Shown: positions 5,881 to 14,133 of the stretch, one piece after another
Layout: each line of letters opens with the position of its first letter
Numbering within the stretch: the first letter of the stretch is position 1
NCBI GenBank assembly: GCA_038230695.1
Contig: JBBRMT010000013.1
Coordinates: 1 to 37,698, forward strand
Reading direction: 5' to 3'
Length of the DNA stretch: 37,698 bases
DNA from: QHBQ01 sp038230695
Lineage (GTDB): Bacteria > Chloroflexota > Chloroflexia > QHBQ01
The notes under the pieces: model-generated
Databases searched by the model: none
What the model was told of the DNA's origin: nothing
What the model saw: only the letters and a program-made list of their open reading frames with translations
Program-made: the position numbers and the translations under genes

Positions 5881-8244
5881 ATGGACTACCGACCCGCATA
5901 CCCCACCCGTAAACCCCAACCCCCACGTCGAAAGGTAGTGGCGGAGCAGCCTGCCTATGCGCCATCTGCGCTGGCCGCTGCGCCGACCTATTCGGCTACG
6001 CCCGACGATAAGGTGAAGCGTCGCCGCCCCATCGCCAACGATGAGGCCGAGGAAATTATCGATGGCGAAGCGGGCGCGGCGGCCACTGTCGAAGGCACCC
6101 TGGAGCGCATCACCTTCTGCAACGAGGAGAATGGCTACACCATCGCTAAGCTACACGTCATCGGCCTGCGCCAGCCGCTTACGATTGTTGGCTACCTCCC
6201 TGGTGTGAGCGTGGGCGAAGCGTTGCAGCTAGAGGGCAAGTGGGTGCAGCACCCCAGCTACGGCAAGCAACTGACCGTCGAACGCTACCGCATCGCCACC
6301 CCCTCCACCATCCTCGGTCTGAAGCGTTACCTGGGCAGCGGCCTGCTGCGCGGCGTTGGCCCAACCCTGGCCGAACATATTGTCGGCTACTTCGGTAAGG
6401 ATGTGCTGGACATCCTCGACAACCAGCCCCAGCGCATCCACGAGGTGCCGAACCTCGGTCCACGCCGCGCCCGTGCCATCATCGAAGCCTGGCGTGAGCA
6501 GCGCACCATCAAGGAACTGATGCGCTTCCTACAAACCCAGGGCGTTAATGTATCGCTGGCATTGCGTATCTACAAACACTATGGTGACGAAGCCATCGCC
6601 ATCCTCAACGAGCATCCCTACCGCCTCACCCAGGATATTTATGGCGCGGATTTCGCGGTTGCCGACCGGATGGCAACCAACCTGGGCCTGGCCGCCGACT
6701 CCGACGAGCGCATCGCCGCCGGTCTGGTCCACCTGCTACGCCAGCACTGCGACGGCAGCGGCCATGTGTTCATCCCCCGCCCTGCGCTAATCTTCGCCGG
6801 TCAATCGCTGCTGGGCGTTCCCCCCGTCCGCCTCGATTACGTGCTGGATGAGGTAATGGAGGGCGATAGCGTCAAGCTAGAACAGGTGGAGGGCGCGGCG
6901 GTCGTCTACCCCATCAGCCTCTACCGCGCCGAGGTGTTTGTCGCCAACAGTCTCAAGCAATTGTTGCACGCGCCCACCGATCGGCTGGCCCGCTTCAAGC
7001 TATTCAACTGGGATAAGGCCAGGGATTACATTGCGCAGCGCACCGCGCTCGAACTTAGCGAACAGCAGCAAGAGGCGGTGCGGGCCGCGCTGACCAACAA
7101 GCTGATGGTGCTGACCGGCGGCCCCGGCACCGGCAAGACCACCACCCTGCGGGCGATTATCGAACTGCTGCGGGCGCGGGGCGGCACCGTCATCCTCGCT
7201 GCGCCCACGGGTCGCGCCGCCAAACGTCTCACCGAGGCGACTGGCGCACCGGCCCAGACCATCCATCGCCTGCTCGAACTCAAGCCCGGCGGCGCAGCGG
7301 AGTATCACCTTGCCAACCCGCTAGATGCCGACATGGTGGTGATTGACGAAGCCTCGATGATGGATCTCAGCCTCGCTACCGCCCTGCTCCGCGCCTTGCC
7401 ACCCGATTGCCACCTCATCCTGGTCGGCGATGCCGATCAGTTGCCCCCGGTTGGCCCCGGCAGCGTGCTGCGCGACATTATCGCCGCTGAAACCATCCCC
7501 ACCGTGCGGCTCGAAACCGTCTTCCGCCAGGCGGAGCAGAGCGCGATTATCGCCAATGCCCACCGCATCAACGCCGGGCAGCCGCCACGAATTGACAATC
7601 GGCCCGATGGTGATTTCTTCCTCTTCAACGAAACCAACCCCACCGCTGCTGCTTCGCTGATTGCCGACCTGGTCGCCGAGCGCATCCCTACCCGCTTTGG
7701 CTTCTCCTCGCTAGAGGACATCCAGGTGCTATCGCCGATGCACGCCGGGCCGGTGGGAGTGGAGGCGCTCAACCAGAAGCTGCAAGAGTTGCTCAACCCC
7801 CCAGCTGCGGGTAAGGCGGAGCGTCGCTTCGGTGAGCGCGTCTTCCGCGAGGGCGACAAGGTGATGCAGATGGTCAACGATTACGACAAGCAGGTGTTCA
7901 ACGGCGACATTGGCCGCGTGGTCAAGATTGACAACGACGAGCAAACCGTGCGCGTGCTGTTCGATGCCGAGTGGTCTGCCGCCTACGGCTTCACCGAACT
8001 CGACGAACTGAGCCACGCCTACGCCATCAGCATCCACAAGAGCCAGGGCAGCGAGTACCCCGTCATCGTCCTCCCGCTGCTGATGGAGCATCGGCGAATG
8101 CTTGCCCGCAACCTGCTCTACACTGCGGTCAGCCGCGCCCGCAAACTGGTCGTCCTCGTCGGCAGCCGCGAGGCGATTGCCACCGCTACCCTCAACGAGC
8201 GCAGCGCCACCCGCTGCTCCGCGCTGGCAATGCGCTTGCGCTAG
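5881..8244 (+). CDS. recD2: RecD2-type ATP-dependent DNA helicase
   Basis: A 787-residue SF1B 5'-3' helicase of the RecD/TraA family that acts without RecB or RecC. After a poorly conserved 70-residue N-terminus there is an OB-like region (GTLERITFCNEENGYTIAKL) and helix-hairpin-helix repeats (about residues 150-215, with RGVGPTLAEHI and NLGPRRARAII). Helicase motifs follow: Walker A GGPGTGKTT (about 413), Walker B IDEASMMD (about 488), GDADQLPPVGPGS (about 516), SIHKSQGSE (about 717) and LYTAVSRAR near the C-terminus. The ATG at 5881 has no Shine-Dalgarno. A GTG 66 bp upstream is in frame but reads through a heptamer tract. It is likely involved in repair, near ssb. Confidence 0.93.
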   Translation: MDYRPAYPTRKPQPPRRKVVAEQPAYAPSALAAAPTYSATPDDKVKRRRPIANDEAEEIIDGEAGAAATVEGTLERITFCNEENGYTIAKLHVIGLRQPLTIVGYLPGVSVGEALQLEGKWVQHPSYGKQLTVERYRIATPSTILGLKRYLGSGLLRGVGPTLAEHIVGYFGKDVLDILDNQPQRIHEVPNLGPRRARAIIEAWREQRTIKELMRFLQTQGVNVSLALRIYKHYGDEAIAILNEHPYRLTQDIYGADFAVADRMATNLGLAADSDERIAAGLVHLLRQHCDGSGHVFIPRPALIFAGQSLLGVPPVRLDYVLDEVMEGDSVKLEQVEGAAVVYPISLYRAEVFVANSLKQLLHAPTDRLARFKLFNWDKARDYIAQRTALELSEQQQEAVRAALTNKLMVLTGGPGTGKTTTLRAIIELLRARGGTVILAAPTGRAAKRLTEATGAPAQTIHRLLELKPGGAAEYHLANPLDADMVVIDEASMMDLSLATALLRALPPDCHLILVGDADQLPPVGPGSVLRDIIAAETIPTVRLETVFRQAEQSAIIANAHRINAGQPPRIDNRPDGDFFLFNETNPTAAASLIADLVAERIPTRFGFSSLEDIQVLSPMHAGPVGVEALNQKLQELLNPPAAGKAERRFGERVFREGDKVMQMVNDYDKQVFNGDIGRVVKIDNDEQTVRVLFDAEWSAAYGFTELDELSHAYAISIHKSQGSEYPVIVLPLLMEHRRMLARNLLYTAVSRARKLVVLVGSREAIATATLNERSATRCSALAMRLR

Positions 8245-8884
8245 GGGCATCCTGCCAATGGATTTGGCCGGTTGTAGGGGCGTATGGCATACGCCCTGGT
8301 GAGGCGCACCGCTGCTGGAAGCAACCAGCCAACGGAATGTGAAAACGGATGAAGCGGATTTGGCCGGTTGTAGGGGCGCATGGAATACGCCCTGGTGAGG
8401 CGCACCGCTGCTGGGGGCGGCTAGCCAACGGAATGTGAAAACGGATGAAGCGGATTTGTGGGGTTGTAGGGACGTATGGCATACGCCCTGTTGAATAACC
8501 TAAATGCAAATCGCAAGCAAATACGGCTCAAACGTCACCTTTAATGCTTGCATGGGCATTGGTGCGGGGTAAATGGGCGTATGCCATGCGTCCCTACACA
8601 ACATAGACGGTTACGATAGGCATTGCGGCGGTTACACTGGGACGCGGATTTACGCGCCCCTACGCCTACCCAATCCGTTTATCCGTTTTTACAATCCGTT
8701 GGCTAATTGCATCATCGCGTATGCCATGCGCCCCTACACCATGATTAACGCTTGCAATAGGCGTGGGCGCTAGGGCAGGCTGGTATTGCCAAAATTACCC
8801 GGCTACAATACGGGTTGAAGTCACGAATGATGGAATATGGGCGAACCGTAGTCCGCCCATTCACAATTCACAATTCATCATTCA
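8245..8884. repeat. 640-bp repeat-rich interval with 96-bp tandem repeat
   Basis: No gene is seen. From 8261 to about 8490 a unit of exactly 96 bp recurs about 2.4 times (copies begin at 8261, 8357 and 8453). Each contains the hairpin core TAGGGGCG...TACGCCC (8275-8296, 8371-8392, 8467-8488) and an AGCCAACGG/GGATTTG block. Three more cores, in inverted orientation, lie at 8575-8596, 8639-8662 and 8717-8737, with AATCCGTTGGCTAATTGC around 8694. A heptamer tract (ATTCACA, ATTCACA, ATTCATC, ATTCATC) at 8859-8886 runs into the stop codon of the facing cphA gene. recD2 and cphA converge here, so some hairpins may work as terminators. Confidence 0.85.
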
Positions 8885-11530
8885 TCATTGACGTAAGTCG
8901 CGGTGCCAGTTCGCCACCAGGTCAGAGACTGCCTCCACGTTGTCGGCGAAGATAACTATAAGGTCGTCGCGGCTGCCGGATTGCAGCGCCGCCTTGGCCG
9001 CTTCCAGTTCGTCGGGTATCTCGCTGATTTGCGTTGCGCCCATGCCCCCCTGCGTGGCCCCCTCGCGTATCAGTTCGCCACTTTCGCCCGATTTGCGCCC
9101 GCGCCGGTTCTTGTCCTCCTTGATGATCAGCTGGTCGAAGCTGCGCCCGATAATCTCACCAAAGGTGCGGATGTCTTCGTCGCGGCGGTCGCCAGCCGCG
9201 CTAAACACCGCCACCGACTTCGACCCCTGCCGCTTCATCTTGCCCACTAGCTCGGCAATGTTATTGATCGCCACCGTGTTGTGGCCGTAATCCACGATCA
9301 CTTTGAACTCGCCATTGTCGTAGATATTGAGGCGACCGGGGGCAAGGTAGAAGTTGGTGCTGAAGGTTTGCAAGCCGCTCCGCATATCGCTTACCGACAC
9401 TCCCAGCGCCTGACAGATCGCCACCGCCGCCAGGCAATTCGCCACGTTGAAGCGGGCCATGCCATCCATAGTGGCAGGGATGAGGTGGGTCCAGAGCAGG
9501 GCAGTGCGTTGCTCACCGTGGTAGATGGTGATCATGTCGCCATTCACCCCCTCCTCGATGACCACCGCCATGCCGCCATCGCGCACGTGCTTGCGTACCA
9601 GCGGGTTCTTGGAGTTCAGCGAGAAGTAGGCGATCTGGCCGGAGCAGAGGTGGGCCATACCCGCTACCAGCGGATCATCGGCGTTCAGCACGCCAGTGCC
9701 GTCGCGCCGCGTCACCTCGATAACCAGCGACTTGACCTTTGCCATCTCTTCCAGGGTGTTGATGCCGCCCAGGCCAAGGTGGTCGTTGCTCACGTTAAGC
9801 ACCGCGCCCACGTTGCAGCGGTCGAAGCCGAGTCCCTCGCGTAGGATGCCGCCCCGCGCCGTCTCCAGCACCGCCGCATCCACGGTGGGATCGCGTAGCA
9901 CGATGCGGGCGCTCCACGGGCCGGTCATGTCGCCGTGCAGCAGTTGCTTGCCGTCAATGTAGATGCCGTCGGTGGTGGTCATACCCACCTTCTTGCCCGC
10001 CATCTTCAGGATGTGCGCCACCATTCGCGTAGTCGTTGTCTTGCCATTGGTGCCGGTAATTGCCACCAGCGGGATGCGGGCAGGGACGGTGGGCGGGAAC
10101 AGCATATCCAGCACCGGGCGGGCCACGTTGCGGGCCTTACCCTCTCCCGGATGTACGTGCATCCTAAAGCCAGGCGCGGCGTTGACCTCCACGATTGCGC
10201 CGCCACCCCTGCCATTTTCCACCGTATCGTAGATCGAGCAACTGATGTCGGGGATGACCATATCCACGCCGCCAATGTCCAGGCCAATGACCTTCACCGC
10301 CCTGACTGCCACCTCCATATTGTCGTAGTGGATGTCCTCGGTGCGGTCAATCGAGGTGCCGCCGGTACTCATGTTGGCGGTGGTGCGGAGGAACACCTGC
10401 TCATCCTCGGCTGGGACGCTGTCCAGGGTGTAGCCGTTGCGCTCCAGCAGGTCCAACACCAACTGGTCAATATGGATACGGGTAAGCAACTTCTCATGGG
10501 CCACGCCGCGACTTGGGTCGAGATTGACTATATCCACCAGTTCACTGATCGTGTGCCTGCCGTCGCCAATCACGTTGGCGGGGACGCGCTCGGCCACCGC
10601 TACCACCTGATCGCCAATCACCAGCACGCGATGATCGCGGCCAGGGATGTACTTTTCGATAATGACGAAGCGGCTGATCTCTTTAGCCAGACTGAAGGCG
10701 GCCCGCACCTGCTCGGCGTTGACCAGGTTGACACTGATGCCCCGCCCGTGGTTGCCATCCAGCGGCTTAACCACCACCGGATAGCCAATCTCCGCGGCCA
10801 CCTCGATCGCCTCATCCTCGTAGCGAATGGTACGGCCACGCGGCACCGGGATGCCCACGTTGTGCAGTAGTTGCTTGGTAAGCTCCTTGTCGCTAGCGAT
10901 GCTGACCGCGATGTGGCGGGTGGCGCTGCTGACGGTGGCCTGGATGCGCTGCTGATACATCCCCCAGCCTAGCTGGATCAGGCTCTCCTGGTTGAGCCGA
11001 ATGAAGGGGATGTCGCGCCGCTTGGCCTCGTCTACCAGCGACTGGGTGCTGGGGCCGAGCGCCATCTCGTCCACCAGCCGCGCCATGTCTTCCACCACGC
11101 TCTGCACATCGTATGTGCCGCCCTCGGCCAGCGTCTTGACGATGGTGAAGGCGGTCTGGCCCGCCCGCTTGCCAACCTCCTCCTCCAGATAATCGAAGAT
11201 GACGTTGTACACGCCATGCTTATCGGTGCCGCGCGTCTTGCCATGCTTGACCACGCTGCCCGCCAGCCCCTGCAACTCGATGGCAACGTGTTCGACCACA
11301 TGGCCGAGCCACGTACCCTCGCGCATCCTCCGCACGAAGCCGCCCTCCACCCCGTAGCTACACGTATGGGTGGAAAGGGTGGGGATCTGGGCCAGCAGCG
11401 CATCGGTGAAGCCGGGGATAGCGGTAGTCGGCTTGTCCTCATACTCGCCAATATCCAGCACCATGCGAATAAGTGGCCGATAGCCCCAGTAAGACGGCCC
11501 CCGATATACGCGCATTTCGAGTATCTTCAT
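8885..11530 (-). CDS. cphA: Cyanophycin synthetase CphA
   Basis: An 881-residue enzyme that makes cyanophycin, a poly-aspartate backbone with arginine side chains, by two ATP-dependent ligations in the cytoplasm. The N-terminal YRGPSYWGYRPLIRM is typical of CphA. An ATP-grasp region follows (about residues 215-470; VVKPLDGNHGRGI is visible), then a Mur-ligase-like domain with P-loop TGTNGKTTTTR at about residue 490. The length is normal for the family. The ATG overlaps the cphB stop in an ATGA, so the two are translationally coupled. The gene converges on recD2, and its stop lies in a heptamer repeat tract. Cyanophycin is a nitrogen store, which fits the glutamate dehydrogenase encoded nearby. 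Confidence 0.95.
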   Translation of the reverse strand: MKILEMRVYRGPSYWGYRPLIRMVLDIGEYEDKPTTAIPGFTDALLAQIPTLSTHTCSYGVEGGFVRRMREGTWLGHVVEHVAIELQGLAGSVVKHGKTRGTDKHGVYNVIFDYLEEEVGKRAGQTAFTIVKTLAEGGTYDVQSVVEDMARLVDEMALGPSTQSLVDEAKRRDIPFIRLNQESLIQLGWGMYQQRIQATVSSATRHIAVSIASDKELTKQLLHNVGIPVPRGRTIRYEDEAIEVAAEIGYPVVVKPLDGNHGRGISVNLVNAEQVRAAFSLAKEISRFVIIEKYIPGRDHRVLVIGDQVVAVAERVPANVIGDGRHTISELVDIVNLDPSRGVAHEKLLTRIHIDQLVLDLLERNGYTLDSVPAEDEQVFLRTTANMSTGGTSIDRTEDIHYDNMEVAVRAVKVIGLDIGGVDMVIPDISCSIYDTVENGRGGGAIVEVNAAPGFRMHVHPGEGKARNVARPVLDMLFPPTVPARIPLVAITGTNGKTTTTRMVAHILKMAGKKVGMTTTDGIYIDGKQLLHGDMTGPWSARIVLRDPTVDAAVLETARGGILREGLGFDRCNVGAVLNVSNDHLGLGGINTLEEMAKVKSLVIEVTRRDGTGVLNADDPLVAGMAHLCSGQIAYFSLNSKNPLVRKHVRDGGMAVVIEEGVNGDMITIYHGEQRTALLWTHLIPATMDGMARFNVANCLAAVAICQALGVSVSDMRSGLQTFSTNFYLAPGRLNIYDNGEFKVIVDYGHNTVAINNIAELVGKMKRQGSKSVAVFSAAGDRRDEDIRTFGEIIGRSFDQLIIKEDKNRRGRKSGESGELIREGATQGGMGATQISEIPDELEAAKAALQSGSRDDLIVIFADNVEAVSDLVANWHRDLRQ

Positions 11531-12399
11531 AGTATAGCTCTCCGCTCAATCAGATCGTACTTATATCCCTGGGTCAGGGCGCTGAGGGTCATGCCGAACA
11601 TGGTGATGGGGCCGTGACCCTTCGCCTCGTGGATGTTGGTGTAGCTCATGCTGCTGGCATCAATAACAAGAACTGAGCCACGACCCACTACCTCCAGCCG
11701 CTTGTCGGGGTCAATAATCGCGGCGGTATCCTCATCTATACCCACCCCCAGAATGTAGGGATTATGGGCAACCGCAGTCATCAGCCGACCCACGCGGTCA
11801 CGCTGGGTGAAGTGCTGGTCAATAATCACCTGATTGATCAGGCCGATACCGGGGCAGAGTTGCACCATGCGCTGCTTGGGGGCGCTGCCGCTTGCGCCAT
11901 AGGCAATCATATGCTGGCAGATGGCGCTGGCTCCCGCCGAGGTGCCTCCCACCAGGATACCCGCGCTGTAGCGGTCGCGGATGGCCTGCAAGAGCGGCGT
12001 GCCACCCAGCAGCGAGCTAATCTTCATCTGGTTGCCGCCCGTGAGAAACACGGCGGTAGCGTCATTGATCACCGCCACCGAGTCCAGATCCTGAGCCTGT
12101 TCGCGGCTGTTGACCCCCAGCACCGTCACGTTCTTAGCCCCTAGCGAGGTGAAGATCTCGTGGTACTTCTGGCCGACCAGTTCCATGAAGCCGGATGCGG
12201 TGGGCATCACCACGATGCGGGCGGCGTGTCCCCCCGCTAGGGCCACAAAGCGACGCAGCACGGTGCGTTGTTCGCGCTTATCCTCGGCCCCACCGATTGC
12301 CATCAGATAACCCCGCCGCACCAGCGGCTGATGCGATTGTAGCGACTCAGTACGTTGCTCCTCGTCGGTTTCCTGCCCCGGTTCAATCGTTGCGGTCAT
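11527..12399 (-). CDS. cphB: Cyanophycinase CphB
   Basis: A serine peptidase (family S51) that cuts cyanophycin into beta-Asp-Arg dipeptides. The nucleophile motif GGTSAGASAI is present, along with GGAEDKREQ near the start, LTGGNQMK and DQHFTQRDRVGRL. Starting at the ATG at 12399 (MTATIEPG) gives about 290 residues, the usual size; AAGGTGG lies 5 bp before it. An in-frame ATG at 12414 is an alternative. The frame also extends to 12519, but that would lie upstream of the promoter at 12445-12474. It is the first gene of the cphB-cphA operon, overlapping cphA by 4 bp, so degradation and synthesis enzymes are made together. Confidence 0.94.
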   Translation of the reverse strand: MTATIEPGQETDEEQRTESLQSHQPLVRRGYLMAIGGAEDKREQRTVLRRFVALAGGHAARIVVMPTASGFMELVGQKYHEIFTSLGAKNVTVLGVNSREQAQDLDSVAVINDATAVFLTGGNQMKISSLLGGTPLLQAIRDRYSAGILVGGTSAGASAICQHMIAYGASGSAPKQRMVQLCPGIGLINQVIIDQHFTQRDRVGRLMTAVAHNPYILGVGIDEDTAAIIDPDKRLEVVGRGSVLVIDASSMSYTNIHEAKGHGPITMFGMTLSALTQGYKYDLIERRAIL

Positions 12400-12444
12400 T
12401 GTGTCCACCTTCATTATTGGCTGTGCCTGCCTGAATGTTGCGCT

Positions 12445-12474
12445 ATGATACCACGTTAGGCAGGCTACTGGCAA
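12445..12474 (-). promoter_or_regulatory. Sigma-70-type promoter of cphBA
   Basis: On the minus strand TTGCCA (12474-12469) is followed after 18 bp by TATCAT (12450-12445). The predicted transcription start is about 25-40 bp before the two candidate cphB start codons. Confidence 0.7.
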
Positions 12475-13262
12475 GTCTGCTGCGTGCTGCGTGCTGCGTG
12501 CTGAGTGGGTTTGAGTCACGGGGTGTTTTTCGTAGGGGCGGGCATCAGCCCGCCCTGGCTACGCGGCGACAATGCTGGGGTGAGCAACCAGCCAGCGGAT
12601 TTGCACAGCAGATTAAGCAGATTTGGGCTGATGTAGGGGCGCATGGCATACGCCCTCTTGCCCTACGACAATGTTGGGGGACGGCCAGCCAGCGGATTGT
12701 GACAGCGGATAAACGGATACAGCGGATGGGCCATTATCACTTTCACTTTCAGTTTGACACTGGGGTGGGGTGAAACTGATAGTGAGTGTAGGGGCGAATG
12801 GCATACGCCCTGATGCAACGTCAGCAATGCTCATCATCAGCATCAACCTTGCCCCACCAATTCCGCGTCTTCCGCACCGTTTCCGCATCTTCCGCGATTC
12901 TAACCGCTCTTAGCCATCGGCCTTGCGTGACGGGCAAGATTTCTCCCCCAACCCCCGCTGGGGGCTTAGTTTTAGTAGTAGGCGGCTTTGCGGGGCGAGT
13001 GCAACCCGCCCCTACCCCAACATTGGTGGTTTCTACGGACATTGAGGCCTGGCAGGAGGGCGTATGCCATGCGCCCCTACCCCAGCGTTGGCGCTTGCAA
13101 TGGGCAGTGGTGCATTGCACCGGGGCGCGATGAATCTGCGTCTCTACGCCACCTCAAATCCGCTTCATCCGTTTTACCAAATCCGCTGGCTGGCCGTGCC
13201 AGTCTCAGTCTCACCACCTGCCCTCCGTGTGGCGATGAGACTGAGACTGTGAGACTGGCAAC
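12475..13262. repeat. Repeat-packed interval between cphB and the YdeI-like gene
   Basis: No credible gene is seen. A heptamer tract (GCTGCGT three times, then GCTGAGT) occupies 12479-12506, directly upstream of the cphB promoter. Hairpin cores of the GGGCG...CGCCC family lie at about 12533-12555, 12634-12655, 12789-12810, 13000-13017 and 13058-13080. They are separated by stretches containing CCAGCCAGCGGATT or its reverse complement. The CCCCAACCCCCGCTGGGGGC hairpin is at about 12946-12966. At the far end TGCCAGTCTCA (13197-13207) pairs perfectly with TGAGACTGGCA (13250-13260), just past the stop of the facing gene, so this may act as its terminator. Confidence 0.8.
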
Positions 13263-13712
13263 TTAATCGGCATCGCCAAGCTGCGCCACGATCGCGGCAA
13301 TTCGTCGCGTGCGCGTCTCTTGCGCTTTGGCATCATTCACTTGACGCACAAACTCCTTGCGCCGCGAGTAGGCCAGCGCATCAAACGCCGCGCTAGCCCC
13401 CGCCTTATCCCCCAGCGCAACCCGCAGATCTTCGGGAACCTCGACCGTGCGCGGCTCCTCATCCAACTCGATTGTCACCTCAACTTGCTCGTCAGCATGA
13501 ACCCCCGCCGCCTCGCGGTGGATCGCGCTCAACGACAGCATGAACACGCCATCCATAACCTGGACGGTGCCACGCCAGGTGTAACCGTTCAGGGTGGCCT
13601 TGACCTTGGGGCTTCTGCTGGTGCCTAGCGCGGCCACAACCTCGTCCGGCACCTGCAGTCCGGTAGCATTCTTGCCCCCGCGCTGCACGATGGTGGTGTA
13701 TGTAATTGCCAT
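13263..13712 (-). CDS. DUF1905/YdeI-OmdA-like protein
   Basis: A 149-residue protein in two parts. Residues 1-90 match the DUF1905 beta-barrel-like domain (KVKATLNGYTWRGTVQ, FMLSLSAIHREAAGV, VTIELDEEPRTVEVPEDL). The C-terminal 50 residues resemble the YdeI/OmdA helical segment (AFDALAYSRRKEFVRQVNDAK then ETRTRRIAAIV). The biochemical role of this widespread family is not settled; some relatives are linked to resistance to bacteriocins or stress. AAAGGAGGG lies 10 bp before the ATG, and an extended -10 promoter sits upstream. It stands alone between repeat-rich intervals. Confidence 0.88.
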   Translation of the reverse strand: MAITYTTIVQRGGKNATGLQVPDEVVAALGTSRSPKVKATLNGYTWRGTVQVMDGVFMLSLSAIHREAAGVHADEQVEVTIELDEEPRTVEVPEDLRVALGDKAGASAAFDALAYSRRKEFVRQVNDAKAQETRTRRIAAIVAQLGDAD

Positions 13713-13750
13713 GTTGAATTACCCTCCTTTGCCTGAATCGTAGGTTTGAG

Positions 13751-13760
13751 CATTATAGCA
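13751..13760 (-). promoter_or_regulatory. Extended -10 promoter of the YdeI-like gene
   Basis: On the minus strand the sequence TGCTATAATG holds a perfect TATAAT preceded by TGn, the extended -10 form. No good -35 box is seen at 17 bp. The spacing to the ATG (about 40 bp) and the strong ribosome site agree with it. Confidence 0.65.
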
Positions 13761-13770
13761 TAGCCTCCAA

Positions 13771-14053
13771 CCGTTCCCACAACTTGGAGGCAGCTCATCA
13801 AAATACAAAATATCCGTGGTATAGGGGCCGATTGCGTCAGCGGAAGCGTGGCAAGCGGGCGAATGCCATGCGCTCCTACAACAACCCCCCATTTCACCAT
13901 TCACCATTCACCATTCACCATTCCCTTATCCGCTGGCCTCACCCTTGCTCCCATCCCACCGCCGTGCTATACTGGCTGCAACAAGGCTGCGCCCGCTTAC
14001 GTATATTTACTTTAGGGGCGCGGTTGTCGCGCTCATGGTTCAAGCGCGGGCGT
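13771..14053. repeat. Repeats upstream of the SBP-VWA lipoprotein gene
   Basis: This stretch holds two hairpin-family copies (about 13823-13845 and 13857-13880), a perfect heptamer tract TTCACCA x4 at 13893-13920, and another hairpin, GGGCGCGGTTGTCGCGCTC, near 14014. An open frame from 13945 reads through part of it into the next gene, but it begins upstream of that gene's promoter and is not the coding start. Confidence 0.7.
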
Positions 14054-14082
14054 TTGACAAGCCAAAACAAAGTCTATATACT
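14054..14082 (+). promoter_or_regulatory. Strong sigma-70 promoter of the SBP-VWA lipoprotein gene
   Basis: TTGACA (14054-14059), a 17-bp spacer and TATACT (14077-14082) form a near-consensus promoter. The transcript would start near 14089, about 45 bp before the GTG start at 14134. Confidence 0.88.
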
Positions 14083-14133
14083 TTGCCTCATTCCACCACC
14101 CTTGTTTCCGCCCGTCGGAAAGGATTGCCCTCC

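Noticed and set aside
8261..8490. Possible CRISPR array
   Set aside because: Only about 2.4 units of 96 bp, with the spacing regions as similar as the repeats and no cas genes nearby.
11528..12519. Longer cyanophycinase start at 12519
   Set aside because: It lies upstream of the likely promoter (12445-12474), and the extra residues have no family match.
13945..14133. Longer start for the SBP-VWA lipoprotein
   Set aside because: It is upstream of the promoter at 14054-14082 and would bury the lipoprotein signal.
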